A stretch of 6,035 nucleotides of DNA from Nitrospinae bacterium RIFCSPLOWO2_12_39_16 (lineage in GTDB: Bacteria; Nitrospinota; Nitrospinia; UBA9942): assembly GCA_001805005.1 (NCBI GenBank), contig MHDO01000051.1, positions 1-6,035 on the forward strand, given 5' to 3'. Below the pieces are notes generated by a model, which worked only from the letters and a program-made list of their open reading frames with translations, had not been told where the DNA came from and did no database searches. A program made the translations under genes and the position numbers. This document shows positions 1-5,647 of this stretch, piece by piece (the stretch's first letter is position 1; each line of letters starts with the position of its first letter).

Positions 1-1
1 C

Positions 2-181
2 GCCGCCAAAAATCCCCCTCAATCCCCCTTTACAAAGGGGGAAAATAAAGGGGATGCCGACACCTCCACCCTTGAGCACCAGATAGACGAAATGGTATAT
101 AAACTTTATGAACTAACACCAGAGGAGATTGCAATTGTGGAGGGGAAGGATAATCGTCTTGAGAAGAAAAATAATGTGTGA
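2..181 (+). CDS. C-terminal end of a restriction-modification enzyme (type IIG / Eco57I-like), partial
   Basis: This is an open frame entering from the left edge and ending at TGA 179-181, with about 59 codons visible. The tail contains LEHQIDEMVYKLYELTPEEI followed by AIVEG. From memory, this block (LxxQID.LVY.LYgLTeEEI.IvEg) closes many N6-adenine methylases and fused type IIG restriction enzymes of the Eco57I kind, after the target-recognition domain. Such enzymes methylate and cleave DNA in the cytoplasm as a defence. The catalytic domains lie outside the window, so only the family of the tail can be judged. The first visible stretch (roughly AAKNPPQSPFTKGGNKGDAD) is not typical of the family; it is a translated palindromic repeat, described separately. 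The stop falls 45 bases before the probable start of the next gene. An alternative is a stand-alone DNA methylase with the same tail. Confidence 0.7.
   Translation, partial: AAKNPPQSPFTKGENKGDADTSTLEHQIDEMVYKLYELTPEEIAIVEGKDNRLEKKNNV
11..55. repeat. Palindromic 'NPP...KGG' repeat lying in frame within the RM gene
   Basis: The core is a perfect inverted repeat, TCCCCCTTT at 23-31 and AAAGGGGGA at 34-42, two bases apart. A second, outer pair, ATCCCCCT at 12-19 and AGGGGAT at 49-55, matches except for one extra C. Read in the gene's frame the element gives NPPQSPFTKGG with no stop codon. I recall this peptide and its DNA as a common dispersed element in Nitrospirota-like and other metagenomic genomes, usually between genes. 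The number of copies in this genome cannot be seen from one window. Confidence 0.8.
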
Positions 182-226
182 TAACATTGCGATTATTTAG
201 AAGCGAAGATGAAAGGGGGTATAATT

Positions 227-523
227 ATGACGGTATTGCAGATAAAATCCGAGCCGAATAGCAATGCTGTGGATATTATCAAGACTGCTATCGAAGCCGA
301 GCTAAAACGGCTTGAGATAGGACTTCAAAAGACCGATAGACAAGTTGCAAGGTTTGAAAAGAAATATAAAGTTTCGTCGGAAACATTCCTGTCAAAGTTT
401 ACTGCAGAAGATATGAAAAATGCTGATCCTGAATATATCGCATGGGCTGGAGAACTAAAAATAAAAGAAAAATTGCTTTCGGATATAAAAAGGTTAAAAG
501 AAATTCAGTATGTTACTAACTGA
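227..523 (+). CDS. Small charged helical protein, probable antitoxin partner of the TumE-family gene
   Basis: This is a 98-residue soluble protein without signal peptide or membrane segment. Residues 13-45 are rich in Glu, Lys and Arg (AIEAELKRLEIGLQKTDRQV) and look like an amphipathic or coiled-coil helix. They are followed by FEKKYKVSSETFLSKF at 43-58 and a second helical stretch around 75-95. The pattern 'FE.KY..SSE.F...F' followed by an acidic turn and an aromatic residue is one I recall from roughly 100-residue proteins encoded beside DUF6516/TumE genes. I therefore infer an antitoxin or chaperone role; no DNA-binding domain is recognisable. The start at 227 is chosen because GGGGG at 215-219 lies 7 bases ahead of it. 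An in-frame ATG at 209 would add six residues but has a poor ribosome binding site. The 3' end overlaps the next gene by 14 bases, which suggests translational coupling. Confidence 0.7.
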   Translation: MTVLQIKSEPNSNAVDIIKTAIEAELKRLEIGLQKTDRQVARFEKKYKVSSETFLSKFTAEDMKNADPEYIAWAGELKIKEKLLSDIKRLKEIQYVTN

Positions 524-890
524 ATACCTCTCAAATCTTGTTAAGGTTATAGAAGAGTATTCAAAAACAGAGTTAATTATTGATTCTGAACTAACCACCG
601 ATTTCAGGACAGAAAAAATAGGCATTATAAAGGGGTCCATAACTTTCACGGATAACTCCAGATTGTTCTTTACAGAATACCTTGACCTCAGATATAAAGT
701 TGAAAAACTCAATTATTCCTTCCATTATCAGAAACAAGACGGAACATTAATATTTCGCTATGATAACGCCAGGCATAAACCGCCGATTGATGCATTCGGA
801 CATAAACATTCGTCTAATGGCAAGATAATCGTTGCAGAACTGCCTCCATTAAATAGCATTTTTGCTGAAATCATGGATTTTCTGTTATGA
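510..890 (+). CDS. TumE/DUF6516-family toxin-like protein
   Basis: This is a 126-residue cytoplasmic protein. It matches the family pattern I know for DUF6516 (database name: toxin-antitoxin system TumE family). A strand-forming block contains KGSITFTDNSRLFFTEYLDL at 41-60, where small residues and D/N-S-R-L-x-F are typical. FHYQ follows at 71-74, then FRYDNARHK at 82-90 and a histidine-rich GHKH at 97-100, with a short C-terminal helix. The conserved R/Y/D/N and H-K-H residues look like a possible active site, but I know of no established biochemical activity and state none. The start codon at 510 sits inside the upstream gene (stop 521-523), with no good ribosome binding site of its own (AAAAGG at 488-493 is too far away). 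Expression therefore probably depends on translation of the upstream gene, a usual arrangement for antitoxin-toxin pairs. The length is normal and there is no sign of decay. Confidence 0.8.
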   Translation: MLLTEYLSNLVKVIEEYSKTELIIDSELTTDFRTEKIGIIKGSITFTDNSRLFFTEYLDLRYKVEKLNYSFHYQKQDGTLIFRYDNARHKPPIDAFGHKHSSNGKIIVAELPPLNSIFAEIMDFLL

Positions 891-979
891 CCCGCATGCA
901 AAAGACCTTGCCGAAAGTGTTGAAACATGCTCGCATAGCTTCGGCTGGCACAGTACTAACAACTGTGGCTAATGCATAA
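887..979 (+). CDS. Very small ORF overlapping the toxin stop (30 residues), doubtful
   Basis: An ATG at 887 overlaps the TGA of the TumE-like gene (ATGA, 887-890) and opens a 30-codon frame ending at TAA 977-979. The peptide begins MTRMQKTLPKVLKHARIASA and ends in GTVLTTVANA. Its N-terminal half is basic and could form an amphipathic helix. The 4-base overlap is what coupled genes show, and it is the only support. I recognise no family, and an ORF of this length is expected often by chance. It fills most of the gap between the toxin and UbiD genes. Confidence 0.2.
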   Translation: MTRMQKTLPKVLKHARIASAGTVLTTVANA

Positions 980-1005
980 TCTGAGATTAAATAGGTAAAC
1001 AAAAT

Positions 1006-2847
1006 ATGCGTATTCATTATAATTCACTAAGAGATTTTCTGGCAAGGTTGGAGGGGGAAGGAGAATTAATAAAGATAAAAGAGAAGGTCTCTCCAATCCT
1101 TGAGATTACAGAGATAATAGACAGGTTTTGCAAATCTCATAATGGAGGGAAGGCAATCCTTTTTGAAAATGTTGATGGCTCTGATCCCCAATTAAATAAT
1201 TCGGGGACAGGTGTGCCTGTCCTCATTAATGCCTTCGGGAGCAAAAAGAGGATGGCTATGGCTCTTGGTGTTGATAATATAGAGGAGATAGTTAGAGATA
1301 TACAGGAACTGATTGAATTAAAGCCTCCTCAAAATCTTATTGAAAAGATAAAATTTCTCCCCCGACTCTTTGAAATATCCCATTACCCCCCAAAGCTTAT
1401 TTCAGGTAAAGCCCCATGCCATGAAGTGGTCTTAACAGACGATGAAATAGACCTCTTCAAATTTCCTATTCTAAAATGCTGGCCCCTTGATGGCGGAAGA
1501 TTTATTACTCTACCTGCAGTCTTTACAAAGAGTCTTAAAAGTGGAAAGAGGAATGTCGGTATGTATCGGATGCAGGTATATGATAAAAAAACCACAGGCA
1601 TGCACTGGCATATTCATAAGGATGGGGCTTCACATTATGATGAGTATAAAAAGGCTGGTAAAAAGATGGAGTTGGCAGTAGTTATCGGGACAGACCCTGT
1701 TGTAACTTACTCCGCAACTGCTCCCCTCCCTTACGGTGTGGATGAACTCCTCTTTGCAGGCATGATAAGGAAAAAAGGTATTGAGCTTGTTAAGTGTAAG
1801 ACAATTAATATGGAAGTGCCTGCAACTGCAGAGATTGTCCTTGAAGGTTATGTAGAGCCTGATGAGTTAAAAGAGGAGGGTCCATTTGGAGACCATACGG
1901 GATACTATTCACTCAAAGGGGATTATCCTGTATTTCATATTACTGCAATTACTCACAGAAAAAATCCAATTTATTTTACAACAATTGTCGGGAAGCCTCC
2001 AATGGAGGACTGCTATATGGGGAAGGCAACAGAGAGAATATTTCTACCGATGCTCAAGGCATTAAACCCTGAGATTGTTGATATAGACCTTCCGTGGGAG
2101 GGGGTATTTCATAACTGTGTAATCGTATCCATGAAAAAGAGATACCCCATGCATGCAAGAAAATTGATGACATCACTATGGGGCTCTGGACAGATGAGTT
2201 TTTCAAAGATGCTCTTGACTGTAGATGAGGCTATTGATGTTCACAATTATAAAGAGGTGGTCTTGAACCTATTAAATAATTTAGATATTGAGAGGGATAT
2301 TTACATCTCTGAAGGGACACTTGATGTATTAGACCACTCTGCACCAAATTATATCTATGGCTCAAAGGTTGGTATTGATGCTACTGAAAGAATAGAAGGA
2401 GAGACACAGAGGCAAGAGGCAAGGCGCAAGGGTCAGTGGTCAGTGAACAGTGAACAGTTAAAAGAAAAAATACCTGATATCCTTGATATAAACATCCCTC
2501 TGAAGGATGTAAAAAATAGAGTCATTTTTATTTCAATAAAAAAGGATAAACCCTATCATGCGAGGATAGTTGCTGAGAAACTTTTTAAACTGACCAACGG
2601 AGTCAATTCTATCAGTATCGCAGTGATTCTTGATGAAGATGTAAATATAAAGGATATTTCAACTGTAATATGGAAGCTCTTTAACAATGTTGACCCAAAG
2701 AGAGATTTTTATTTTATTAATGGAAGACTATCAATTGACGCCACTAAAAAATTAAAAGAAGAAGGGCATCCTCGTGAATGGCCCCCTGAGATTGTTATGG
2801 ATGAAGAGATAAAGAAAAGGATAGACAAAATTTTTCCTTTAATTTAA
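1006..2847 (+). CDS. ubiD: UbiD-family decarboxylase (long, menaquinone/aromatic-acid type)
   Basis: UbiD enzymes reversibly remove CO2 from aromatic or conjugated acids using prenylated FMN made by UbiX. In anaerobes the long forms are usually annotated for menaquinone/ubiquinone synthesis, including the futalosine-route decarboxylase. Visible signatures are NVGMYRMQ (183-190), whose Asn183 and Arg188 match the metal-binding Asn and catalytic Arg of Fdc1 (N168, R173). MHWHIHK (199-205) carries the metal-site His, and ELAVVIGTDP (222-231) the metal-site Glu222. EGPFGDHTGYY (291-301) supplies Glu291 and Asp296 at the places of Fdc1 Glu277 and Glu282; Asp there is usual in UbiD. The protein is 613 residues against about 490 for E. 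coli UbiD. The extra length is a second copy of the C-terminal segment (about 376-464 repeated at 511-587), joined by a linker that contains a heptamer DNA repeat. The start is ATG 1006 with only a weak AGGT ahead. UbiX is not in the window. The substrate cannot be fixed from sequence alone. Confidence 0.93.
   Translation: MRIHYNSLRDFLARLEGEGELIKIKEKVSPILEITEIIDRFCKSHNGGKAILFENVDGSDPQLNNSGTGVPVLINAFGSKKRMAMALGVDNIEEIVRDIQELIELKPPQNLIEKIKFLPRLFEISHYPPKLISGKAPCHEVVLTDDEIDLFKFPILKCWPLDGGRFITLPAVFTKSLKSGKRNVGMYRMQVYDKKTTGMHWHIHKDGASHYDEYKKAGKKMELAVVIGTDPVVTYSATAPLPYGVDELLFAGMIRKKGIELVKCKTINMEVPATAEIVLEGYVEPDELKEEGPFGDHTGYYSLKGDYPVFHITAITHRKNPIYFTTIVGKPPMEDCYMGKATERIFLPMLKALNPEIVDIDLPWEGVFHNCVIVSMKKRYPMHARKLMTSLWGSGQMSFSKMLLTVDEAIDVHNYKEVVLNLLNNLDIERDIYISEGTLDVLDHSAPNYIYGSKVGIDATERIEGETQRQEARRKGQWSVNSEQLKEKIPDILDINIPLKDVKNRVIFISIKKDKPYHARIVAEKLFKLTNGVNSISIAVILDEDVNIKDISTVIWKLFNNVDPKRDFYFINGRLSIDATKKLKEEGHPREWPPEIVMDEEIKKRIDKIFPLI
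1203..1224. repeat. Inverted repeat inside ubiD
   Basis: GGGGACAGG at 1203-1211 and CCTGTCCTC at 1216-1224 form a 9-pair stem (one G-T pair) around TGTG. The right arm codes for the conserved PVL of 'PVLINAFGS', so half of it is ordinary gene sequence. The left arm falls in a short stretch (about PQLNNSGTG, residues 61-69) that looks longer than in other UbiD proteins. It may be part of a GGGGACAGG-type dispersed repeat or may be chance. Confidence 0.4.
2433..2460. repeat. Four-unit heptamer repeat in frame within ubiD
   Basis: Four consecutive 7-base units, TCAGTGG, TCAGTGA, ACAGTGA and ACAGTTA, lie at 2433-2460. They encode roughly QWSVNSEQL (residues 477-485) in the linker between the two C-terminal copies of UbiD. 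This CAGTGAA-type heptamer is a known style of short tandem repeat that in other genomes sits between genes. Four units add 28 bases, so neighbouring bases must have changed too for the frame to stay open. Confidence 0.75.
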
Positions 2848-2881
2848 TATTAGTAACAGATGCGATTTAAGTAACAAACTC

Positions 2882-2887
2882 AGGAGG
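2882..2887 (+). promoter_or_regulatory. Strong ribosome binding site of the transaldolase gene
   Basis: AGGAGG ends 5 bases before ATG 2893. It is the clearest Shine-Dalgarno on the plus strand here and fixes the start. It suggests that transaldolase is translated more strongly than UbiD just upstream, whose own site is weak. Confidence 0.85.
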
Positions 2888-2892
2888 AAATA

Positions 2893-3543
2893 ATGAAATT
2901 TTTTATTGATACTGCGGATATTAATGAGATAAAGGCTGCACTGGAGATTGGAATTATTGATGGTGTTACCACAAATCCATCACTGATTGCAAAGACCGGC
3001 AAAGATTTTAAGACTGTTGTGGATGAGATATGTGCGGTGGTGGATGGACCTATAAGTGTAGAGGCTATTAGTATGGATGCAGAAGGGCTTATTAAAGAGG
3101 CAAGGGAGTTGTCAAAGGTAAATAAAAATATAGTTGTAAAAATCCCTATGACAGAGGAGGGATTAAAGGCTGTAAAAAAGGTAAATCAGGAGGGGATACA
3201 TACTAATGTTACTCTTGTGTTTTCTCCGACTCAGGCGATACTTGCTGCAAAGGCAGGTGCTACATACATAAGCCCATTTGTCGGGAGATTAGACGATATA
3301 AGCCATATCGGCATGGATATAGTGGGACAAATAGTTACCATATATGATAACTACGACTTCTCAACGGAGGTCATTGTAGCAAGTATTAGAAACCCTCTCC
3401 ATGTAGTGGAAGCGGCATTGCTCGGTGCTGATATATCAACAATTCCATTTAATGTAATAAAACAGTTAGTGAAACACCCGCTCACAGATATAGGGATAGA
3501 GAAATTTCTCTCTGACTGGAAAAAGGTGCCAAAAAAAGAATAA
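2893..3543 (+). CDS. tal: Transaldolase, small TalC/fructose-6-phosphate-aldolase-like family
   Basis: Transaldolase moves a dihydroxyacetone unit between sugar phosphates in the non-oxidative pentose phosphate pathway, in the cytoplasm. This 216-residue protein has the length of the compact TalC/FSA class and covers the whole TIM barrel. Asp6 (FFIDTADI), TTNPS at 26-30 with Asn28, the Schiff-base Lys83 in VVKIPMT (81-87), SPFVGR at 127-132 and the phosphate-side ASIRNP at 163-168 are all present. In true fructose-6-phosphate aldolase a Tyr (Tyr131 in E. coli FSA) sits two residues after the Ala/Ser-Pro position and aids catalysis. Here the equivalent is Phe129, as in transaldolases, so I infer transaldolase rather than aldolase activity. 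It follows UbiD by 45 bases with no terminator between them and may share its transcript. No transketolase is nearby. Confidence 0.93.
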   Translation: MKFFIDTADINEIKAALEIGIIDGVTTNPSLIAKTGKDFKTVVDEICAVVDGPISVEAISMDAEGLIKEARELSKVNKNIVVKIPMTEEGLKAVKKVNQEGIHTNVTLVFSPTQAILAAKAGATYISPFVGRLDDISHIGMDIVGQIVTIYDNYDFSTEVIVASIRNPLHVVEAALLGADISTIPFNVIKQLVKHPLTDIGIEKFLSDWKKVPKKE

Positions 3544-3545
3544 TA

Positions 3546-3722
3546 GGACACAGATTTTCACAGATGACAGCATTGCTGTCATTCTGAGGGCAAAGCCCGA
3601 AGAATCTCAAAATCGAGATTCCTCACGGAGCCTGCCCTGAGCGAAACATAAGATTCCTCACATTCGTTCGGAATGACAGGAGCGAAGGGTTCGGAATGAC
3701 ATTTCTGTGTTTATCTGTGTCC
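3546..3722. repeat. Composite nested repeat island downstream of the transaldolase
   Basis: No gene lies between 3544 and 3781; the space is made of repeats. The outermost pair is GGACACAGAT (3546-3555) and its exact reverse complement ATCTGTGTCC (3713-3722). Inside are a short hairpin, TGACAGCA/TGCTGTCA at 3565-3581, and TGTCATTC (3577-3584), which is inverted to GAATGACA at 3671-3678 and again at 3694-3701. A GAATCTC/GAGATTC hairpin spans 3602-3621, and two direct copies of AGATTCCTCAC lie at 3616-3626 and 3651-3661. TTCGGAATGACA is also repeated directly at 3667-3678 and 3690-3701. I recall the TGTCATTC...AGAATCTC...GAATGACA unit and the GGACACAGAT unit as two separate dispersed families, so one appears to have landed within the other. 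In RNA the whole would fold strongly. Confidence 0.85.
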
Positions 3723-3750
3723 AAAATTAGTCTTTTATTCTTTAAGTATT

Positions 3751-3770
3751 TCTCTGTGTCCTCTGTGGCT
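3751..3770. repeat. 'TCTCTGTGTCCTCTGTGGCT' dispersed repeat ahead of the ABC gene
   Basis: The 20 bases match, from memory, a very common intergenic repeat found in many environmental bacterial genomes, often beside GGACACAGAT elements as here. It ends only 11 bases before the ATPase start codon, so it occupies the place where a ribosome binding site would be expected. Confidence 0.6.
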
Positions 3771-3781
3771 AATTTAGTTTT

Positions 3782-4705
3782 ATGTCTTCATCCGAAATAA
3801 TCACCGCAAAGAATCTTACCAAGGTATATGGAAAAACTATTGCCGTCAGCGGGATAAGTTTTTCTATCAATAGGGGTGAGTGTTATGGATTTCTTGGCCC
3901 AAATGGGGCAGGAAAGACCACTACAATGAAGATGATTCATTGTTTCTCTCCTATGACTGCCGGAAAACTAACTGTAACAGAAATGGATGTGAGAAGGGAG
4001 CAGAGAAAAATAAAGGCAATCATGGGTGTTGTCCCACAGGAGGAAAATTTAGACCCTGATTTAAAGGTGCTCAAAAATCTCATTGTCTATGCCCGCTATT
4101 TTGATATTCCAGTAAAAACTGCAGAGGAGAGGGCTATTGAACTCCTCAATTTTCTTCAACTGAAAGATAAAATGAATAGTAAGATAGGCGAGCTTTCAGG
4201 CGGTATGAAGAGGAGGCTCCTCATTGCCCGCTCTCTAATCAATAACCCTAAGATTTTAATTTTAGATGAGCCGACAACAGGTTTAGACCCTCAAGCGAGA
4301 CACCTGATATGGCAGAGATTAAGGCTCCTAAAAAAAAATGGGATAACCATGATTCTCACAACCCATTATATGGAAGAGGCTTCACAGTTGTGCGACAGGG
4401 TTGCAATAATTGACAAAGGGAAGATACTAACAGAGGGAGAGCCTAAAAAACTGGTAGCCGATAATATAGGCACTGAGGTTGTAGAGATAAGATTGGAAGA
4501 TGAGAATCAGGAGGCAATACTTGAACAGTTAAATGAATTTAATTTTACTTATGAAAGGGCAGGAGATACACTTTATCTTTTTTCTAATAACGGAAAGGAG
4601 CTTTTACATTCTATTGTAGATGTAAAGCATTCTCAACTACTCCATAGGCCTGCCACAATGGAAGACCTATTTTTAAAACTTACAGGGAGAGGACTCCGTG
4701 AATAA
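3782..4705 (+). CDS. ABC transporter ATP-binding protein, NodI/DrrA-like (ABC-2 exporter)
   Basis: This is the ATPase of an ABC-2 exporter; it binds the cytoplasmic face of the permease encoded next and powers export with ATP. All nucleotide-binding motifs are intact: Walker A GPNGAGKTT (39-47, Lys45), Q-loop Gln86, signature LSGGM (138-142), Walker B LILDEP (159-164, Asp162 and Glu163), D-loop GLDP (167-170) and H-loop His195. Residues 230-300 form the extra C-terminal domain usual in NodI/DrrA-type subunits. The length, 307, is typical. Together with the permease it resembles the NodIJ lipooligosaccharide exporter family, but non-rhizobial members have unknown cargo (lipid, polysaccharide or drug). 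The start is fixed by an in-frame TAA at 3770-3772 and the lack of another start codon nearby. No ribosome binding site precedes it. Confidence 0.92.
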   Translation: MSSSEIITAKNLTKVYGKTIAVSGISFSINRGECYGFLGPNGAGKTTTMKMIHCFSPMTAGKLTVTEMDVRREQRKIKAIMGVVPQEENLDPDLKVLKNLIVYARYFDIPVKTAEERAIELLNFLQLKDKMNSKIGELSGGMKRRLLIARSLINNPKILILDEPTTGLDPQARHLIWQRLRLLKKNGITMILTTHYMEEASQLCDRVAIIDKGKILTEGEPKKLVADNIGTEVVEIRLEDENQEAILEQLNEFNFTYERAGDTLYLFSNNGKELLHSIVDVKHSQLLHRPATMEDLFLKLTGRGLRE

Positions 4706-5492
4706 AATGACTACCTTCAAAATACCGGATATCTCATGGCGGGCGTATAGGGTTTGGCAGAGGAACAGGGATTCCTATATGCGATTTTATAAGGCAAATA
4801 TATTGGGAAATCTCGGTGAGCCATTGATGTATCTCTTTGGAATGGGAATCGGAATAGGTAGCTACCTTGGGCTGATTGAAGGGGTATCATATATGGAATT
4901 CATTGCCCCCGGACTCATAATGGGCGTTGCAATGTATTCTGCATCTTTTGAATGCACATTCGGTGCATTCACACGGATGGCTGAGCAAAAAACTTATGAC
5001 GGCATCCTCGCAACACCATTAAATGTTGGAGACCTTGTTGCCGGAGAGATACTCTGGGGTGCAACAAAGAGCCTTATAGGCGGAAGCGTAATGCTGTTTG
5101 TAATTTATGTGGCTGGCTTAATGAAGACATCTATATTGATGCTTTTACCAATGTTGTTACTTATATTCATTATCGGGCTTCTCTTTTCATCCCTCTCCCT
5201 TACATTTACCGCCCTCTGTCCGAGTTATGATTTCTTTAATTATTTTTTTACACTAATCCTTGCCCCTATGTTCTTTTTTTCAGGGATATTTTTTCCGTTA
5301 TCAAATTTTCCTGAATGGGTAAAAACTGCATCAAAATTTATGCCCTTAACACATGCGGTTAATATAGCCCGAAGCCTTTTATCAAATATGGCTCATTCAT
5401 CCCTTATTTTCAGCACACTGATTCTTGTTGTATTTACTACTATCTTTGGTATTATGTCTATAAATCTCATTGAGAAGAGGATAATTAAATAA
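4698..5492 (+). CDS. ABC-2 type permease, NodJ-like
   Basis: This is the membrane partner of the ATPase above. It has 264 residues with a cytoplasmic N-terminus and about six membrane helices: 34-57, 66-88, 118-140, 147-173, 178-200 and 236-258. The FFFSGIFFPLSNFPEWVK block (192-209) between helices 5 and 6 is the characteristic ABC-2 permease motif, and LATPLNVGDLVAGEI (104-118) is the usual coupling region. The family exports lipids, polysaccharides, lipooligosaccharides or drugs; the substrate here is unknown, since no glycan or lipid genes adjoin. The GTG start at 4698 is preferred: GGGAGAGGA at 4685-4693 is well spaced for it, and the resulting 8-base overlap with the ATPase indicates coupling. 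ATG 4707 is the alternative and would shorten the protein by three residues. Confidence 0.92.
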   Translation: MNKMTTFKIPDISWRAYRVWQRNRDSYMRFYKANILGNLGEPLMYLFGMGIGIGSYLGLIEGVSYMEFIAPGLIMGVAMYSASFECTFGAFTRMAEQKTYDGILATPLNVGDLVAGEILWGATKSLIGGSVMLFVIYVAGLMKTSILMLLPMLLLIFIIGLLFSSLSLTFTALCPSYDFFNYFFTLILAPMFFFSGIFFPLSNFPEWVKTASKFMPLTHAVNIARSLLSNMAHSSLIFSTLILVVFTTIFGIMSINLIEKRIIK

Positions 5493-5607
5493 ACATCAGA
5501 TGCGACAAACAACTAAATTAATTATGTCAGGCAGAGAACGCAGAAAACGAGATAAAAGGGAAAGAGATAATTATGCGGATTGTTGATTGAAAAGATATTA
5601 TTTTGGT

Positions 5608-5639
5608 TTTGGAAGATTCCCCGAAGGGAATCTTCCAAA
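5608..5639 (-). terminator. Strong hairpin between the convergent permease and cold-shock genes
   Basis: TTTGGAAGATTCCC (5608-5621) and GGGAATCTTCCAAA (5626-5639) are exact reverse complements around four bases. Read on the minus strand the loop is TTCG closed by C-G, the very stable UUCG tetraloop; on the plus strand it is CGAA. It begins 8 bases after the cold-shock stop codon. The loop favours use by the cold-shock transcript. Neither side has a proper run of T, so it may act as a 3' end stabiliser or a shared two-way terminator. Confidence 0.65.
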
Positions 5640-5647
5640 TTTAATCC

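Noticed and set aside
159..185. A possible promoter for the toxin-antitoxin pair: TTGAGA at 159-164 and GATAAC at 180-185.
   Set aside because: The 15-base spacer is short and the -10 is poor. A TATAAT at 220-225 lies too close to the start codon to serve the gene. No convincing promoter is visible.
1..890. A new multi-gene defence system formed by the restriction enzyme and the toxin pair.
   Set aside because: Only the tail of the restriction gene is visible and the two units look like separate, known module types placed side by side; nothing shows that they act together.
1383..1601. Minus-strand frames of about 65-72 codons opposite UbiD, the TumE-like gene and the transaldolase, and a plus-strand frame at 1487-1681.
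   Set aside because: They are shadows of well-supported genes, lack ribosome binding sites and give no family-like protein.
3546..3722. CRISPR array or insertion sequence in the repeat-rich gap.
   Set aside because: Repeats are nested and inverted rather than regularly spaced with unique spacers, and there is no transposase frame.
963..3773. CTGTGGCTAAT present ahead of UbiD (963-973) and ahead of the ABC ATPase (3763-3773).
   Set aside because: The second copy belongs to a known-looking dispersed repeat; the first has no other part of that repeat around it. A shared 11-mer is expected a few times by chance in such a window.
2857..5505. The 9-mer CAGATGCGA just after the UbiD stop (2857-2865) and again just after the permease stop (5497-5505).
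   Set aside because: In a window of this size tens of shared 9-mers are expected by chance, and the flanks do not match well. Only the similar position after a stop codon is suggestive.
5524..5586. A 20-codon ORF, MSGRERRKRDKRERDNYADC, after the permease.
   Set aside because: It is strongly biased to charged residues from an A/G-rich stretch, has no ribosome binding site and no recognisable family; most likely non-coding.
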